Assembly (NCBI GenBank): GCA_014871385.1 | Contig: CM026426.1 | Span: 88,100,886-88,164,885, forward strand | Reading direction: 5' to 3' | Length of the DNA stretch: 64,000 nt | Source: Ceratodon purpureus | Lineage: Eukaryota; Streptophyta; Bryopsida; Pseudoditrichales; Ditrichaceae | In this document: positions 12,348 through 23,389 of the stretch, piece after piece | Layout of the letters: the number at the start of each line of letters is the position of its first letter | How positions within the stretch are numbered: the first letter of the stretch is position 1 | Made by a program: the position numbers and the translations under genes | The notes under the pieces: generated by a model | The model's input: only the letters and a program-made list of their open reading frames with translations | Database searches by the model: none | Told to the model about the DNA's origin: nothing

Positions 12348-13189
12348 TCGCCATCGTCGACTGGAGAGGTTAAAGTTCGAACTATGAGCAAACGACTAGC
12401 AAATGTGTGAACAGTAGATTACATGTGCGTACGCATTATAAATTTTGATAGGCATTACCAGACAGTGTACTCGGTTCTTTCATTTCGATGCTCAGGTGTT
12501 ACGTAGCGGTTTTCTGAATTCGAACATGGAGATTTCAGTTAGACTCTAGATATATATCGGTGTAGTGAAGACATTGACTGACGTTTCAGTTCCACATAAC
12601 GGTAGGGCGCTTCCGGTTTCCTTCTGGAATTGCAACGGACAAGGGCACCGAGATCTCTGATTATGTTTGGTGATCCATTTTTCAAGTAAGCCCTTGGCGC
12701 AAGTTCCACAGTGATTCCCCTCTGTTGATGAAACAACCGGCTTAATCTGCACCTAATACACCTTATCATATCCTCAGCGTGGACACGTCTCCTTAATCCC
12801 ATATTTTTCTCATCAATTTCTTAAATCATAACAGAATCCGCCACAGATTTCATGAAGTTGCCATTCTGTACATCACATGTTCGTTCAGTAGTTACCCGGT
12901 GTATACCCGGATCTTCTTCCTGTTTACAATGCCTTCAGTGAAATACGAGTTACCTAAGGACATGAGTGGTGAAAAGCTAAACCGTCATCCAAGTAGTTTT
13001 CTGAACGATCATCCAGGCTGCACTATTCACATGTAAGGTGACTGCGGTTTCCCCAAAGGAGTTAAACACTTTCCCACACCGGAAATGAAGGAGTGAAACC
13101 CAAAGCTCACTATTCATTCTGACAACCACCTTCGTTCTCATTGGATGCGCAATTACTGTGAACAGTACGCAGATTTTTTTAGCGATGGG

Positions 13190-13320
13190 CAAAGAATGAA
13201 CACCGAGGTGAACACCGGTGGCCGAACTGAACCAATGAGAAGAGAGACTCGTTTTAGAGTTAACACCAGTGATTGTTTTCGGTGTAAACCGCTGGTGTAA
13301 ACGATGGCCTTTCCTACTAG
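13190..13320 (+). mobile_element. Right terminal inverted repeat and subterminal region of the CACTA element
   Basis: Read from the end inwards (reverse complement) the sequence starts CACTAGTAGGAAAGGCCATC. Immediately inside are ACACC-type motifs in both orientations, near 13,202, 13,211, 13,265, 13,280 and 13,292, spaced 9-55 bp apart. The partner left TIR is not in the window. Confidence 0.75.
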
Positions 13321-14026
13321 TGCAAATTCACCATCTCTAGACAACCACATTCATATTTCAAATACAATGGAAAAGAAACACATCTTCTTTTGTAAAGGAA
13401 GCGCCCCTACTCGGAGGGGCTCACAAGTTGGAAGGGTGCCCAAGGCAATGGATGAGGACAAAGATATCAATCTTTCTCTTTCGTAATACCCGTGCTCTCA
13501 CCATGCTACCATGTTGCCCATCTACCCAGGTTTTCTTACGTGAAAGGCTTTTGAACATGGAGGAAATTATTCCATCGAAAATTCAAGAGAGGGGACTTGA
13601 ATTCCTTTACAAGGACATCCCAAAGGCTGTTACAAATGAAAAAGATGAGAGTTTGAATCAATGTTGGTGAAGTAATAACTTCAATCCCCAGGATCCAACA
13701 AAAGATTGGTGTTGAAGAGCAGAGCCACCTTCCACTTGGGTATGTGCGAAACAAGCACACACTATTGATGAGCCTTGAGTTCTACTACTTGTTTGAAAAC
13801 TATGGAAGAAAAACTACTCCATGACTCAGTCGAGAGTCACCATTCAACAGTGGGGCTGGAGAGGCTGTGGATATGGGGGACGAGCTGACTAGATACACAC
13901 TCGCCCACCTGAGCGCATCATGTACCGAGTGGGTAGATCCGGGAGGGAGGAGGGGGGCCATTGGTGGTGAGAAAGGAGAAAGAGAGAAGTCGGTATATAG
14001 GGTGGAGTGCTAAAATAGAGTAGTAC
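13321..14026. other. Flank right of the CACTA element, no confident gene
   Basis: Short open frames occur at 13,428-13,670 and on the opposite strand, but none has a recognisable motif or splice support. GC content falls towards the following AT-rich block. Confidence 0.4.
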
Positions 14027-14138
14027 CTGGAAAGGTGGCTGGAACGAGAGCCAGCCACTTCTCTCGATGAACATGGTAACCTATCACAGCTCCACCCAAA
14101 AGTGCACCAACAAGACCTAATTTGGCGCCCCTGTCGGT
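14027..14138 (-). other. Possible isolated exon encoding a small hydrophobic segment
   Basis: On the minus strand a 112-nt interval is bounded by an acceptor-like ACACAG and a donor-like CAG|GTACTA. It reads GAKLGLVGALLGGAVIGYHV followed by HREKWL, a plausible membrane helix with a basic flank. No neighbouring exon that continues it could be identified, so it may be a gene relic or chance. Confidence 0.25.
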
Positions 14139-14210
14139 CTGTGTTGTCAAAAAAAAACAATCTAAAATAACTACAAATTTCAAAATAATGTGTCTGCTTT
14201 TCCTTTCTAC

Positions 14211-14292
14211 TTGAAGGTTCTCTCATATGGAAGGTAGGATTCTTGAAGGTTTTCTCATATGGAAGGTTGGATACATGAAGGTTTTCTCATAT
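14211..14292 (+). repeat. Imperfect triple repeat, about 36 bp
   Basis: Three copies of a unit containing TGAAGGTTTTCTCATATGGA (first and third copies slightly altered) lie head to tail just before the foldback element. Confidence 0.7.
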
Positions 14293-14302
14293 GATGATGT
14301 AA

Positions 14303-14491
14303 AAATCGCCATTGTTCTAAAATCGCTTGAATGTATTACGTCTACTCATTTCAGGGCTGAAATGTAGGTTTTTAGTATATTGCTTTTTTTTTAAAGGTTG
14401 TAATAAATAAGGGATGTACTAGTGACCTACATTTCCGCCTTGAGATGAGTCAAAGTAATACCTTTGAGTGATTTTAGAACAATGGTAATTT
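14303..14491. mobile_element. Small foldback/MITE-like inverted repeat
   Basis: An arm at 14,309-14,368 begins CCATTGTTCTAAAATC and ends GAAATGTAGG. The interval 14,426-14,485 is its reverse complement with about 10 mismatches in 60 positions. A spacer of about 57 bp separates them. The arms can extend a few more bases outward. No coding potential and no clear target duplication is seen, so MITE status is inference from the structure. Confidence 0.65.
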
Positions 14492-17400
14492 TGGGTACTA
14501 CCTTATGTCTATGTTGTGACTTTATCGTAGTTTAATTAGTAATGATTGGTTATCTTTTATTGTGTATTGTATATGAAAATAATTTGGGTGAGATTTTTAA
14601 TTGTGTTTGTATGTTTATTTCATAGATTTTTTTAGATGCTCATATTTTTATGTTGAATTGTGGTTATTCACTTGAATAATCTTTTATCTTGTCATATATG
14701 GCTTTTGTTGTGATCGACGTAATTTACTAGGAATGGTGTTATATTTTATTTTGATATAGTCATCAACCTTGATTTTCCATGATTCTTCAAAGTTGAATGG
14801 GTCGAATGAAATCTAAACCTTTGAAGAAATCATGTATTTTCAAAGAATGAACAAGAGATATTAAGAAAATAAATAAAGGTGTGCTGATTGTAGAGTCGCT
14901 CTAATGTTTGAACCAGAGTTATTGCCTTCCATCAGTATCAATCACTAAAACCATTTCTTTCTACTAATCATCTATCCTATGTAAAATCTCATAATCCTTG
15001 ACAATTTTTGAAACTTCCAAGATCCAATTCCATTGCAAAGACACAACTACACACATGTCCCTCATTTGCACCGAGTAGTTGATTTGCCAAAACTTGGAAG
15101 ATGGAAACATGCACACAGGAACAGTGAACCCAAACTGAAGGATAGATACATGCACACAGGAAGGAACAATGAACGCAGGTGAAAGATGGGAACATGCTGG
15201 TTGTGATGAATGATGCATGGATTGTTCCTGGATAGACAGACAGAGGGAATATGTAGCTCAAATCTCGAAGTAAGTGGGTGTACACTGTACAGTACTAGGC
15301 TCTAGTTGTGCTTGAGTTTCTCAGTTGTGTACACAGCGGGCACTGGGCAGCCGTCCCCTTTGTGGGAAAAAAAAGGATTATTGATTTAATAGCATCTCCC
15401 TCTGGCCCCACACTTTGTCAGGTTACATGTGACAAGTCCCCCTCTCAGAAGCTTCTGCTCTAAATACAGGGGGCTCTAATATGGCTCCCAAAGAAAGAAA
15501 TCACTCTGCTTCCTTTTGAGGGGCCAGCTTTGAGCCTTTAGTCCCCAACACACACATACACCCCATTTTGTTAAAAAGAGTCTTCTCAATTCCATGACAA
15601 TACCAGTACAGAAAATTACATAATCTAGGCAAATCGAATGATCAAATTTGAAGGAAACGGTTCATTTTATTTGTGTACTGTTGAAAACCAGATGAAAACT
15701 TATGATCACTCATGGGAGCCCTTTGAGAATACTCTGCAATTTTGAAGAAGATGAAGAAAAAATTGATGACGTGGAGAGGAGCCTGCATAAATACAACATC
15801 TTTTGGCACTAGATTCAAGTCTATATCGACATGACAATTCAATATTATGACAATTGTCTTATTTCCCAAATCCGTCATATCATATTGTATATATACACCA
15901 ATATACTTTAAGATGTATGAAGCACCATATTTCATGTATTCATATTACAACAATGATCTTATTTTGAAATTAGGTAGAAATATCAAACTGTTACAAGGTC
16001 ATAATCAAAGATCTTATTCTATAAATAAAAAAAAAAAACAATATTCACCAACGTCTAATCAAGTTTTTGCAAACAAATCAACTTCTTGCATATGTTTTGA
16101 TTGGAATAAAATGATGAATTAGCCCATGTATTAACTTTGAATTAGACCGTATACATTTGTTTAAGAATTCTTGAACAAACTCCCCATTTCATTTCATTTC
16201 CAAATTGTGGTGTACAAATCTGGGTTGATGGTATTTCTACCCTAGGGTTGGAAGTTGGAAATGATGGCAATTAGGATGGCAGAGGCATGAAAAGGGTTGT
16301 TGGAGTAAATACCCGTTGAAACATCCCAGAAACGAGGGGATATGATATAGGGAATTATGGGAGGGGCAGAGGATGGGGAATGGATCCAAATGGATCCAAA
16401 GGCACACAAAGGGCAGCCGCATTTGAGCCAAGAGGGCCAATGGGAAGCCCTGCCCTAGCTACCAGGGGATAAGCCAAGTGCAAAAAGTGGCTACTTAATT
16501 TTAAATGCCCCTCCAAGTGGCACCTCTATATGTATATATAGACGGACTGTACTACGGCACTAGATTTTCGCCCATTCATTGTTTAGCTCAACTCGGTTAT
16601 ACCACCCCCATCCTGTATGTAGAACCTACTAGTGGTTTTAAGGTGACCAGCCTAAGAGCGCCATAACAAGGAATGCTGTCTTTTGCAAGTGTTTTGAGAA
16701 ATACCCAGTATTTTTTTATGAGAGAAAATGAGGATTAAAGGATAATATAATTTGAGTCATAATTTTTAGATAAAAGTTGAATTGGTTGTGATTTTTTAGA
16801 AGATATTTGAACGAGCGTCGCTAGGTTATTATATGCAAAATCAACATTTAAGTATTTATGATTATTGTATGGAAAATTAATGTGGTTTCATTCAAATACT
16901 ACTATGTATCAAACCTACTATCACCACATGAATTATGTTAAAATATATAAGTTAAAATATTCATATTTTCACTAGCACCATTTTCTCATGGTATTCATCA
17001 GAATTTTGGCCCACAACCACCACTCTTGCATTAATTGTCATCAATGACTTGAGTTTGATAGCTAATGAATGTCTTCTTGGTGGTTATAAACATTTTTCGT
17101 AGATGGCGCCTTGGGGTCAGTGGCCATCATATGCTTATTTGCTTTGTTACCTACATAGATTGCCTCCTAAACTTCTAATGACACCAAATATCATAGTTTA
17201 CCACTTTGAATGATTAAAACTTGAAATAGCCATATTTTTAATCTAGTATTCGTTTTTCATGAAGTTGTTCAATTACACTTAATTTTAAATCAAGTTTTAA
17301 AGACAAAAGAATTGTTAGTAAAGGCATTTAGTATTTGACTTAGATAATAAAAAAATTCATTAAACATAATTTTTTCTTTAATTTTAAATAGTTTATAAAC

Positions 17401-19130
17401 ATGTAAGAGAGTGGTGGTTTCTTCATATTTTGTATGTTAGAGAGTCGTAGTTTCTAAAGTAAGGAAAAACTATTGTTCAAGTATGGAATGATACCAAAAT
17501 TTGTTTTTATTTTGAATTTGGAGACCAACAAAGTGCTACTAAGTTGTGGATAATGAAAGCACCAAATTCTTTTATGCCTTTCAACTATTTAGAGGAAAAA
17601 ATAACAATATAATTAAGTAAAGTTCATGGTATCTTTTAAAAACTCAAGGTGGTTTTGAAGATAACTCCAATACCTCAACTAACTCAAGATATTGTGTAAA
17701 TTTGACAAACATTTATTGTGGAGAAATATCAATTTAGCTCTTCTTGCTTTATTTGTCTTCAATATGGAGTTTCTTCTTTAAGGCCTCTTATACTTAAAAG
17801 CCATTTTTATAATGCCTGTATCCAAAAGCCTTCTGAAGGTCCCCACTTCAAGACCATTTGCCGTTTTTGGGAAGAAACAACAATTGAAAGTTGCATAGTG
17901 TCTAAAGAAATCATGATGAAAACCAAACCATTCATTACTCATAATAGAATTATCAACTTATTCACTAATGATTATTTCAAAATTAAATTTCATAATAAAA
18001 GTTGACATTGATTTCATTAGAGTAATCAGAATGAGTGTGTATAAGTATTATTTTTAACTACTTAAAGAAAAATGTTCTATAATTTGCATCCAATCCACCT
18101 CAATGAAATGGCCTAGATGCAAATTTTTGGAAACAACTATCTAAAGCATTTTTTGTGCCATGTGGAAAAAACTACTTGCTACCTCATTTTTCATTGGACA
18201 TCTCTTCTCATGGCTTCTCAAAGATGGCCTTTAAGTACCACGAACATTTATGATGATAGTAGTAGAATGATTGTTTTGTGCGGTTAAATTAGATCCAAAT
18301 TAGCTACTTTATTTCTTTTTCACTTCCATCTATGTTGACATGTACACATATTTTTTTGGACTTATTGCATGATGTGGATTTTTTAATTTGGTTATGAAAT
18401 AGAGGTAGGAAATTACAAAAAAAACATCTAAACATATGGAATGATTTATTAGGGGTCTTTTCAATTAACAATCAAAGAGTATAGTGAAAATCTATGCCTC
18501 AATCTCATAAGCAGGAAATAACCTCCTTGTCATGTCTTTTCATTCCCACTCTCAAACATGTAGATTAGGTGTTTTGTAGCAAAGCATTTAAACCAATGGG
18601 AGTTCTTCAATAAAAATAACAATCACTTGGAAGGAAAGGTGTCAAAGTAACAAGGCCTCCCATGTTTTTCCAAACCCAGTTTGGATGTTCCCACTATGCA
18701 TTCCAAGCTTATGATGGAAGTATTTTGTAAAAACATTGATGGCAAGGAAAAAAAACTTTTTATTTTTAAAACTAGATGATGCAGAAGAAATCATTGGAAT
18801 ATAAGAAAGTGGTCAGCTTTGTCTTTGGACTTTTGGAACCACTCCAAGAGAATGGAAACAAAACCTCAGCTAAGCACAGGTCAGCATTTACAAATCCTGC
18901 ATGGTTCCTTATCATTCTTGTAAGGTATTCTGCAACAACAAAGAGGCAGCCAAACAAGTGGCTGGTTCTTATGACACCTGAGAAATGCAAGCAGCAGCAT
19001 GATCATCCCACACACAGATAATCTGCGTGTTAGTATCAATTGTTGCCAGCAATTACCAGAAGCTTGTCTGATGAAATAGACTGCACTAGACTGATAGGTC
19101 ATGTCCTCCATGACCAAGTGGCTAAGGAAA
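14492..19130. other. AT-rich non-coding DNA
   Basis: About 4.6 kb with only short, unmotivated frames on both strands. It contains homopolymer and AT-rich runs and a short stretch around 15,330-15,560 of more balanced composition. I see no RNA gene and no recognisable protein fragment. Confidence 0.5.
16480..16600 (+). promoter_or_regulatory. Promoter-like segment with TATA box
   Basis: A GATAAG motif near 16,468 is followed by CCAAGTGGCACC and then a TATA-like run TATATGTATATATA at 16,527-16,540. No credible coding exon follows within the next kilobase, so this could be a relic promoter or chance in AT-rich DNA. Confidence 0.2.
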
Positions 19131-19372
19131 CCAAATTTTGGTTTCAGTGACCCAGACGCCCACCAGACTCTTCAGCCCAAGTGAACACCTCTCCCTGCTT
19201 CGTCACGAGTGCCGCATGTTTGCCCCCAGAAGCAATGAATTGCAAGGTGATTTCTGTGCGGGTTTCGATCGATTCTTAATCCCATTTAGTGAAAAAGGTA
19301 AAAGGTACCCTTGGCACAGCCACCTCCATCGAGATCGACGGTGGAGATCGCATCTCAAAGATCGACGGCTGA

Positions 19373-19618
19373 ATGATGTCTCAGCCAGACCTCGAATTCG
19401 AGGCGCCATCTCCATCGCCATCGCCGCCACCGTCGACGCTCTCTCGCCTCACCCTCGCCCAGATCCGCGCCTCCCGCATTCCCCACATTGCCAGCCTCGT
19501 CTCGACCTTCGACGGGATCGCACGCTCAGCACAGCCGTGGTTTCGGGGGAGCGTTTTGTTTCGGTGCGGAGCTTTGTTAGTTTCAGTGGAGGACGTTTCA
19601 ATCTCGTTGCGGGAGTGA
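19373..19618 (+). CDS. Short GC-rich ORF, possible first exon of an unidentified gene
   Basis: A GC-rich island follows the AT-rich block, and ATG 19373 opens an 81-aa frame. It has a Ser/Pro run (SPSPSPPPSTLSRLTLAQ) and then a segment including IRASRIPHIASLVSTFDGIA. The composition shift and the absence of stops in a GC-rich context suggest a genuine exon or a captured one. I do not recognise the protein. No donor joining it to the pyruvate kinase exons downstream was found. Confidence 0.35.
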   Translation: MMSQPDLEFEAPSPSPSPPPSTLSRLTLAQIRASRIPHIASLVSTFDGIARSAQPWFRGSVLFRCGALLVSVEDVSISLRE

Positions 19619-20455
19619 GGGTTCGTGCATTGGAGTGGGAGCTTCTTTCGGCGACAGCGGGTTGGTGGAGTCGGTGGAGGGGGCGCCGTTTTTGGAGTAC
19701 TTTCTTGGATTTTGAGTGGAGAGTTGAGGAGCTCCAGTTTTGGTAGCGGCGGTTTCAGAGCTTGAGGAAGGTTTTTCTCGTTCAGTTGGAGGAATTAGGA
19801 CCTATGCACAGAGAGAGCCATTGCGCGCCGTCAACTCTCAGGGTTCCTGCATCACCATAATCATCGCCTCAACTCCACTTCGCGGCTGCCCTCGCACTGG
19901 AGTGCAATCCACGACGCTGAGATTGTGTCACGAAGCTGACCTATCAAACCTACGAGGAGAGTTTTGCAGGGAAATCAGCATTTCCTTATCGTCTTTGGAT
20001 ATACAACCTTACGTTTCTTATCAGCAACCGTGTGTACTCGGGTTACAAATTTGCGTCTTTTGGGTGAGGATTTTCTGCAAGCTCGTACAGATTGCGTATC
20101 CTCATTTTTATGGTCTTTAAGTCCAAATCGCTTCTTAAGCGCAGTGTTGATCGGTGATGCTTTGAAGGTTAACACGTGCTTTCAGAATGTAAGACATACT
20201 TTGATACAATGAGGTTTAAGATTCGATGTTGCAGGGAGCTGTTTGCCTTCTTAGATCAGCGCAGAGGTGAATTGCGATGGCACATCAACTTCAACATGGG
20301 TATGATATAATCCCTCTGATCGAGTTTTCTGTGGTTGAGTATTTCTTAGTCGCAGTCTTTCTTTTGCTGTTCGGAGGTAATCAAGGAAGTTTTTGGAGAT
20401 TCTTATCAATCAAGGAAGTTTAGGTGTGGTGATTGTGTTCTCCTGTGGGGTTTAC

Positions 20456-21155
20456 AGAGAAAGATTGGGAAGATATTAAGTTTGGAGTGGAAAATAAGGT
20501 GGACTTTCATGCATTGTCTTTCGTCAAGGACGCCGAGGTGGTGCACGAACTCAAAGCCTTCCTTAAAGGTACAGTGTTTATTTCATCTCTGTGGAGCTAT
20601 TACTTTCGTCTAGGTTTACGAGTCTGGAATGTGTGCAGAGCTTGCTGTTTGTGACCTATTAAATAGTGAATGTATTATTTTAGTTTAATTTGACCACATT
20701 GGGATGGATGCATGTTGTGTGGGTGCTCCTGATATTCTCCATAGTCTGACACTCTTTAACGAGTTTGGTCTTAATTTCGCATTTACTGACGAGTGTTGTG
20801 GGGAACACAGAAAAATCAGCCGCCATTCATGTGATCGTGAAGATTGAAAGTGCCGACTCAATTCCGAATCTGTAGTCCATTTTGGATGCAGCTGATGGTG
20901 TAGGTCTCCGTTACTCTGGCCCTTAGTTGGTGTGGGTCTTTCATTCATGGAACTCTGTGCCCATATTTTTAAAAGTAGGTCGGCTCAGAGTTCGAATTTC
21001 TTCATATGTTGCGGACTACGAAGGATGTGTTTATATTGACTTTCTTTTTTTAGGATGCAAATGGCATTACCTAATTTCTAGCTTTCTGCTTGCAGGCTAT
21101 GGTTGCTCGAGGTGATCTTGGAGCTGAGCTGCCAATTGAGGAAGTGCCTCTAATG
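20456..21155 (+). pseudogene. Plastid-type pyruvate kinase fragment, three exons with a stop
   Basis: Three exons, about 20456-20568, 20820-20899 and 21096-21155, encode contiguous parts of the pyruvate kinase barrel: EKDWEDIKFGVENKVDF, IHVIVKIESADSIPNL and AMVARGDLGAELPIEEVPL. The wording matches the plastidial beta-type isozyme best. Exon phases agree across both introns (phase 1, then phase 0). An in-frame TAG at 20873-20875 replaces the residue after PNL. N-terminal exons with the K+/phosphate motifs and all exons after PIEEVPL are missing. It is therefore a truncated genomic copy that kept its introns, not a retrocopy. It could be an old segmental duplicate or a gene piece captured by a DNA transposon. 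Confidence 0.8.
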
Positions 21156-21618
21156 GTAGTGAGGACAACAATGTTCTCTGGTCATTGTGATTAATTTGAC
21201 ATCTCTAGAGCTTTTTCGTCCTTCTTTTGTTTCTGACTGACTTGCAGTTCTAAGTTTACGAGTGATTGAGGAAACTAGAGTGGTTGTTGTAGAGATGTCT
21301 TTGTGGGGTGCTACCAGTGAATGAGAACGTCCATATTTGGAAGGTCTGATCATTCTGGATGGGAGTGTTTGCAGTGATGTTGCGAATGCTAAGCTTTGGC
21401 CTTGACTATCATTGGGCGTGAATTTCTCGACCTTCGACTGTCAATTGGGAGGTCTGTCCTCTCTTCCTCCTTCATCCATGAACTGGGAGGTTGGTTGCAG
21501 TGCCCCTCCTTTGCTTGATTTAGGAGTCATGTGATTCTCCTTAAGAGAGAGTGTTACACGTCTCATAATCCAGCTAAATTTTTGTTCTCTCTCTCATGTG
21601 AGGCTAAGATTTCTGACC

Positions 21619-22020
21619 TTAAGGGAATGTTCTGGCCTCCAGCGGAGTTGAGAAATCGGAAGAGTGGGGGGTATTGAGATGCTGGTGTGAAGTCTTACTG
21701 GGCAAGGGGGAGTCGCTGGTGATGCTTGAAGAGGACTCTGCTCCGTTTTTTCCGGAAGAGATCACGTCGACATTGAAGGTTAAGTCGGGGCTACGCTTGG
21801 TTCTGAAGAACAGCACCATCGACAAGAGGGTGGCCGAAATTGAAGGTTCGGCTGGGTATTGTGAGTGAAGGTCGGTGGCTGCGGAAGTGTGAGGAGATCG
21901 AGGAGATTTGGTGCTGGCCGGAAGGAGGTTGTGGCTGCGAGGAATGGGGCTGTGAAAGTCGGAGAGGTGGTATCAATCAAGACTGCTGCAGCCGGAGTGC
22001 AGGAGCTCATAGTCCCCGTG
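21619..22020 (+). pseudogene. Unidentified coding-like fragments
   Basis: A plus-strand frame to 21,868 reads EEDSAPFFPEEITSTLKVKS and then LRLVLKNSTIDKRV. About 50 bp further, in a shifted frame, comes EVVAARNGAVKVGEVVSIKT ending in a GTGAGT donor-like site near 22,019. The frame change and stop between them suggest a broken exon. I do not recognise the protein. It may belong with the 19,373 ORF. Confidence 0.3.
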
Positions 22021-22307
22021 AGTATTCTCTCTTGAGGAAGCCACTTGATTGCAGGTTTTGACTGAGCGTTGATTGTGATGGCTGGGACTGTTTAGGAAAT
22101 ACAGGCTTTGCACTTTCGTCATGGATGGTTTATTTGAATGCGTAAGTGGTCCCGTTCTATCTATGATTTGTCTTACCGTCGACCGAGGTTCGGAGTTCAG
22201 TTGCAACTCTTATTGAGACTAAGGGTTTGAAGGTGGTTGCAGATAATTGTTTGCTAGGTTGGGTAGAACAAAGACTCTGATTGCTTTAATTTTTTTCGGT
22301 TTAAAAA

Positions 22308-22477
22308 TTGCAAAGGTGTGCCATACAGAGCTACCTTATCAATTTTGTCACTAGGCAAGTTGCACCCTGTAGTGCTGTGGAATTTCAGTAAATTGCAAAG
22401 GTGTGCCATACAGAGCTACCTTATCAATTTTGTCACTAGGCAAGTTGCACCCTGTAGTGCTGTGGAATTTCAGTAAA
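22308..22477 (+). repeat. Perfect 85-bp tandem duplication
   Basis: The unit 22,308-22,392 is repeated immediately at 22,393-22,477 with no difference seen by eye. It starts TTGCAAAGGTGTGCCATACA and ends TTTCAGTAAA. No coding frame runs through it. Confidence 0.95.
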
Positions 22478-22974
22478 CTCGCCATCATCGTTTAGCCTTT
22501 AAGGGCAGTGACAAAATGTGCTTGCAGGACCTGTCAATCTTTGAGAATTTAGTTCAGCGTTAAATTGTTAATCAACTGTACTTACTTGCGGCTGTTTTGG
22601 TTAAAACCACTTCATTCACCGTTGAGATCATTCAAGTCTAGCATTAAGCCATTTAACTTCTTCCTCGTGTATCAACCTATCCGAGGAGTAGCGACAACAC
22701 CAGTTTAGACAGCAGTCACTCACTACACCGAATTGGAACTGGAACTCAACTCACTCACGCAACCTGGCATCGGGTGGAGTTGGGGTTGTATGTTGGGCTT
22801 TAGACTTTTGGGGTTAGTGTTGCTTCTGATGGAGTTTATTGAATGTATACATTGTTGTACATATGTGAGCAGTGGGTTGTCAGGAGGTAACGTGATGTCA
22901 TTTCTCGGTTTGTTAAGCCTCACCATGTCGTTGTGGGTTGTTCTGTGGGCCTAGGAGGAGCTAGTCCAGTCGCC

Positions 22975-23166
22975 GAAGTTACATTGGCTGCTACTGCGGA
23001 AGTTACATTGGCTGCTACTGCGGAAGTTACATTGGCTGCTACTGCGGAAGTTACATTGGCTGCTACTGCGGAAGTTACATTGGCTGCTACTGCGGAAGTT
23101 ACATTGGCTGCTACTGCGGAAGTTACATTGGCTGCTACTGCGGAAGTTACATTGGCTGTTACATTG
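22975..23166 (+). repeat. 24-bp minisatellite, seven full units plus a partial
   Basis: The unit GAAGTTACATTGGCTGCTAC (first 20 of 24 bases, then TGCG) repeats exactly from 22,975 to 23,142, with an eighth partial unit and a degenerate edge. Because 24 is a multiple of three, frames stay open on both strands: EVTLAATA on plus, NVTSAVAA and SQCNFRSS on minus. The open frames are therefore a consequence of the repeat and not evidence of a gene. It lies 220 bp upstream of the dioxygenase gene. Confidence 0.95.
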
Positions 23167-23389
23167 ACTCTGATAGTGAGCACTGAATTTCAATAGGGCT
23201 GAGATTGAGAGGCACAGCATCTTGTTCATTACCTTTGAATCTTGTGCCATGGGATAAAGACTTCTACCTCGGCTTATGTTGAGTAGTTGTTTGAAGCTCA
23301 TGGTGTATGCTTTGGGATAAAGATTGTTACATCGGCTTTAGCTAAGTGATAATAAGAAGCCCATAGACTTGATATCTGGTGTATGATCG

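Larger units (their letters stand above)
1..13320 (+). mobile_element. CACTA (En/Spm) DNA transposon, left end outside window
   Basis: The block carries a tnp2-type transposase gene on the plus strand, a leftward accessory gene at its left side and a further rightward gene before its right end. The right boundary is placed at 13,320 because the sequence ends there in CTACTAGTG, whose reverse complement starts CACTAGTAGGAAAGGCC, a standard CACTA-type terminus. Just inside this end (13,190-13,305) the short motif ACACC/GGTGT recurs about six times, as expected of subterminal transposase-binding repeats. CACTA elements make 3-bp target duplications; CAA follows the right end, but the left end is off-window so it cannot be matched. 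Main frames are intact, so the element may be fairly young. Membership of all four genes in one element is inference. Confidence 0.8.

Noticed and set aside
13918..14226. 102-aa minus-strand ORF
   Set aside because: It runs through two different composition zones. The only plausible coding part (14,027-14,138) is in another frame.
16237..16440. 67-aa minus-strand ORF with many Cys and Pro
   Set aside because: No domain, no splice context, and the plus strand is purine-rich low-complexity sequence, which favours such frames.
22920..23301. Several overlapping ORFs on both strands over the 24-bp minisatellite
   Set aside because: A repeat with a period divisible by three keeps any stop-free frame open, so these are artefacts of the repeat.
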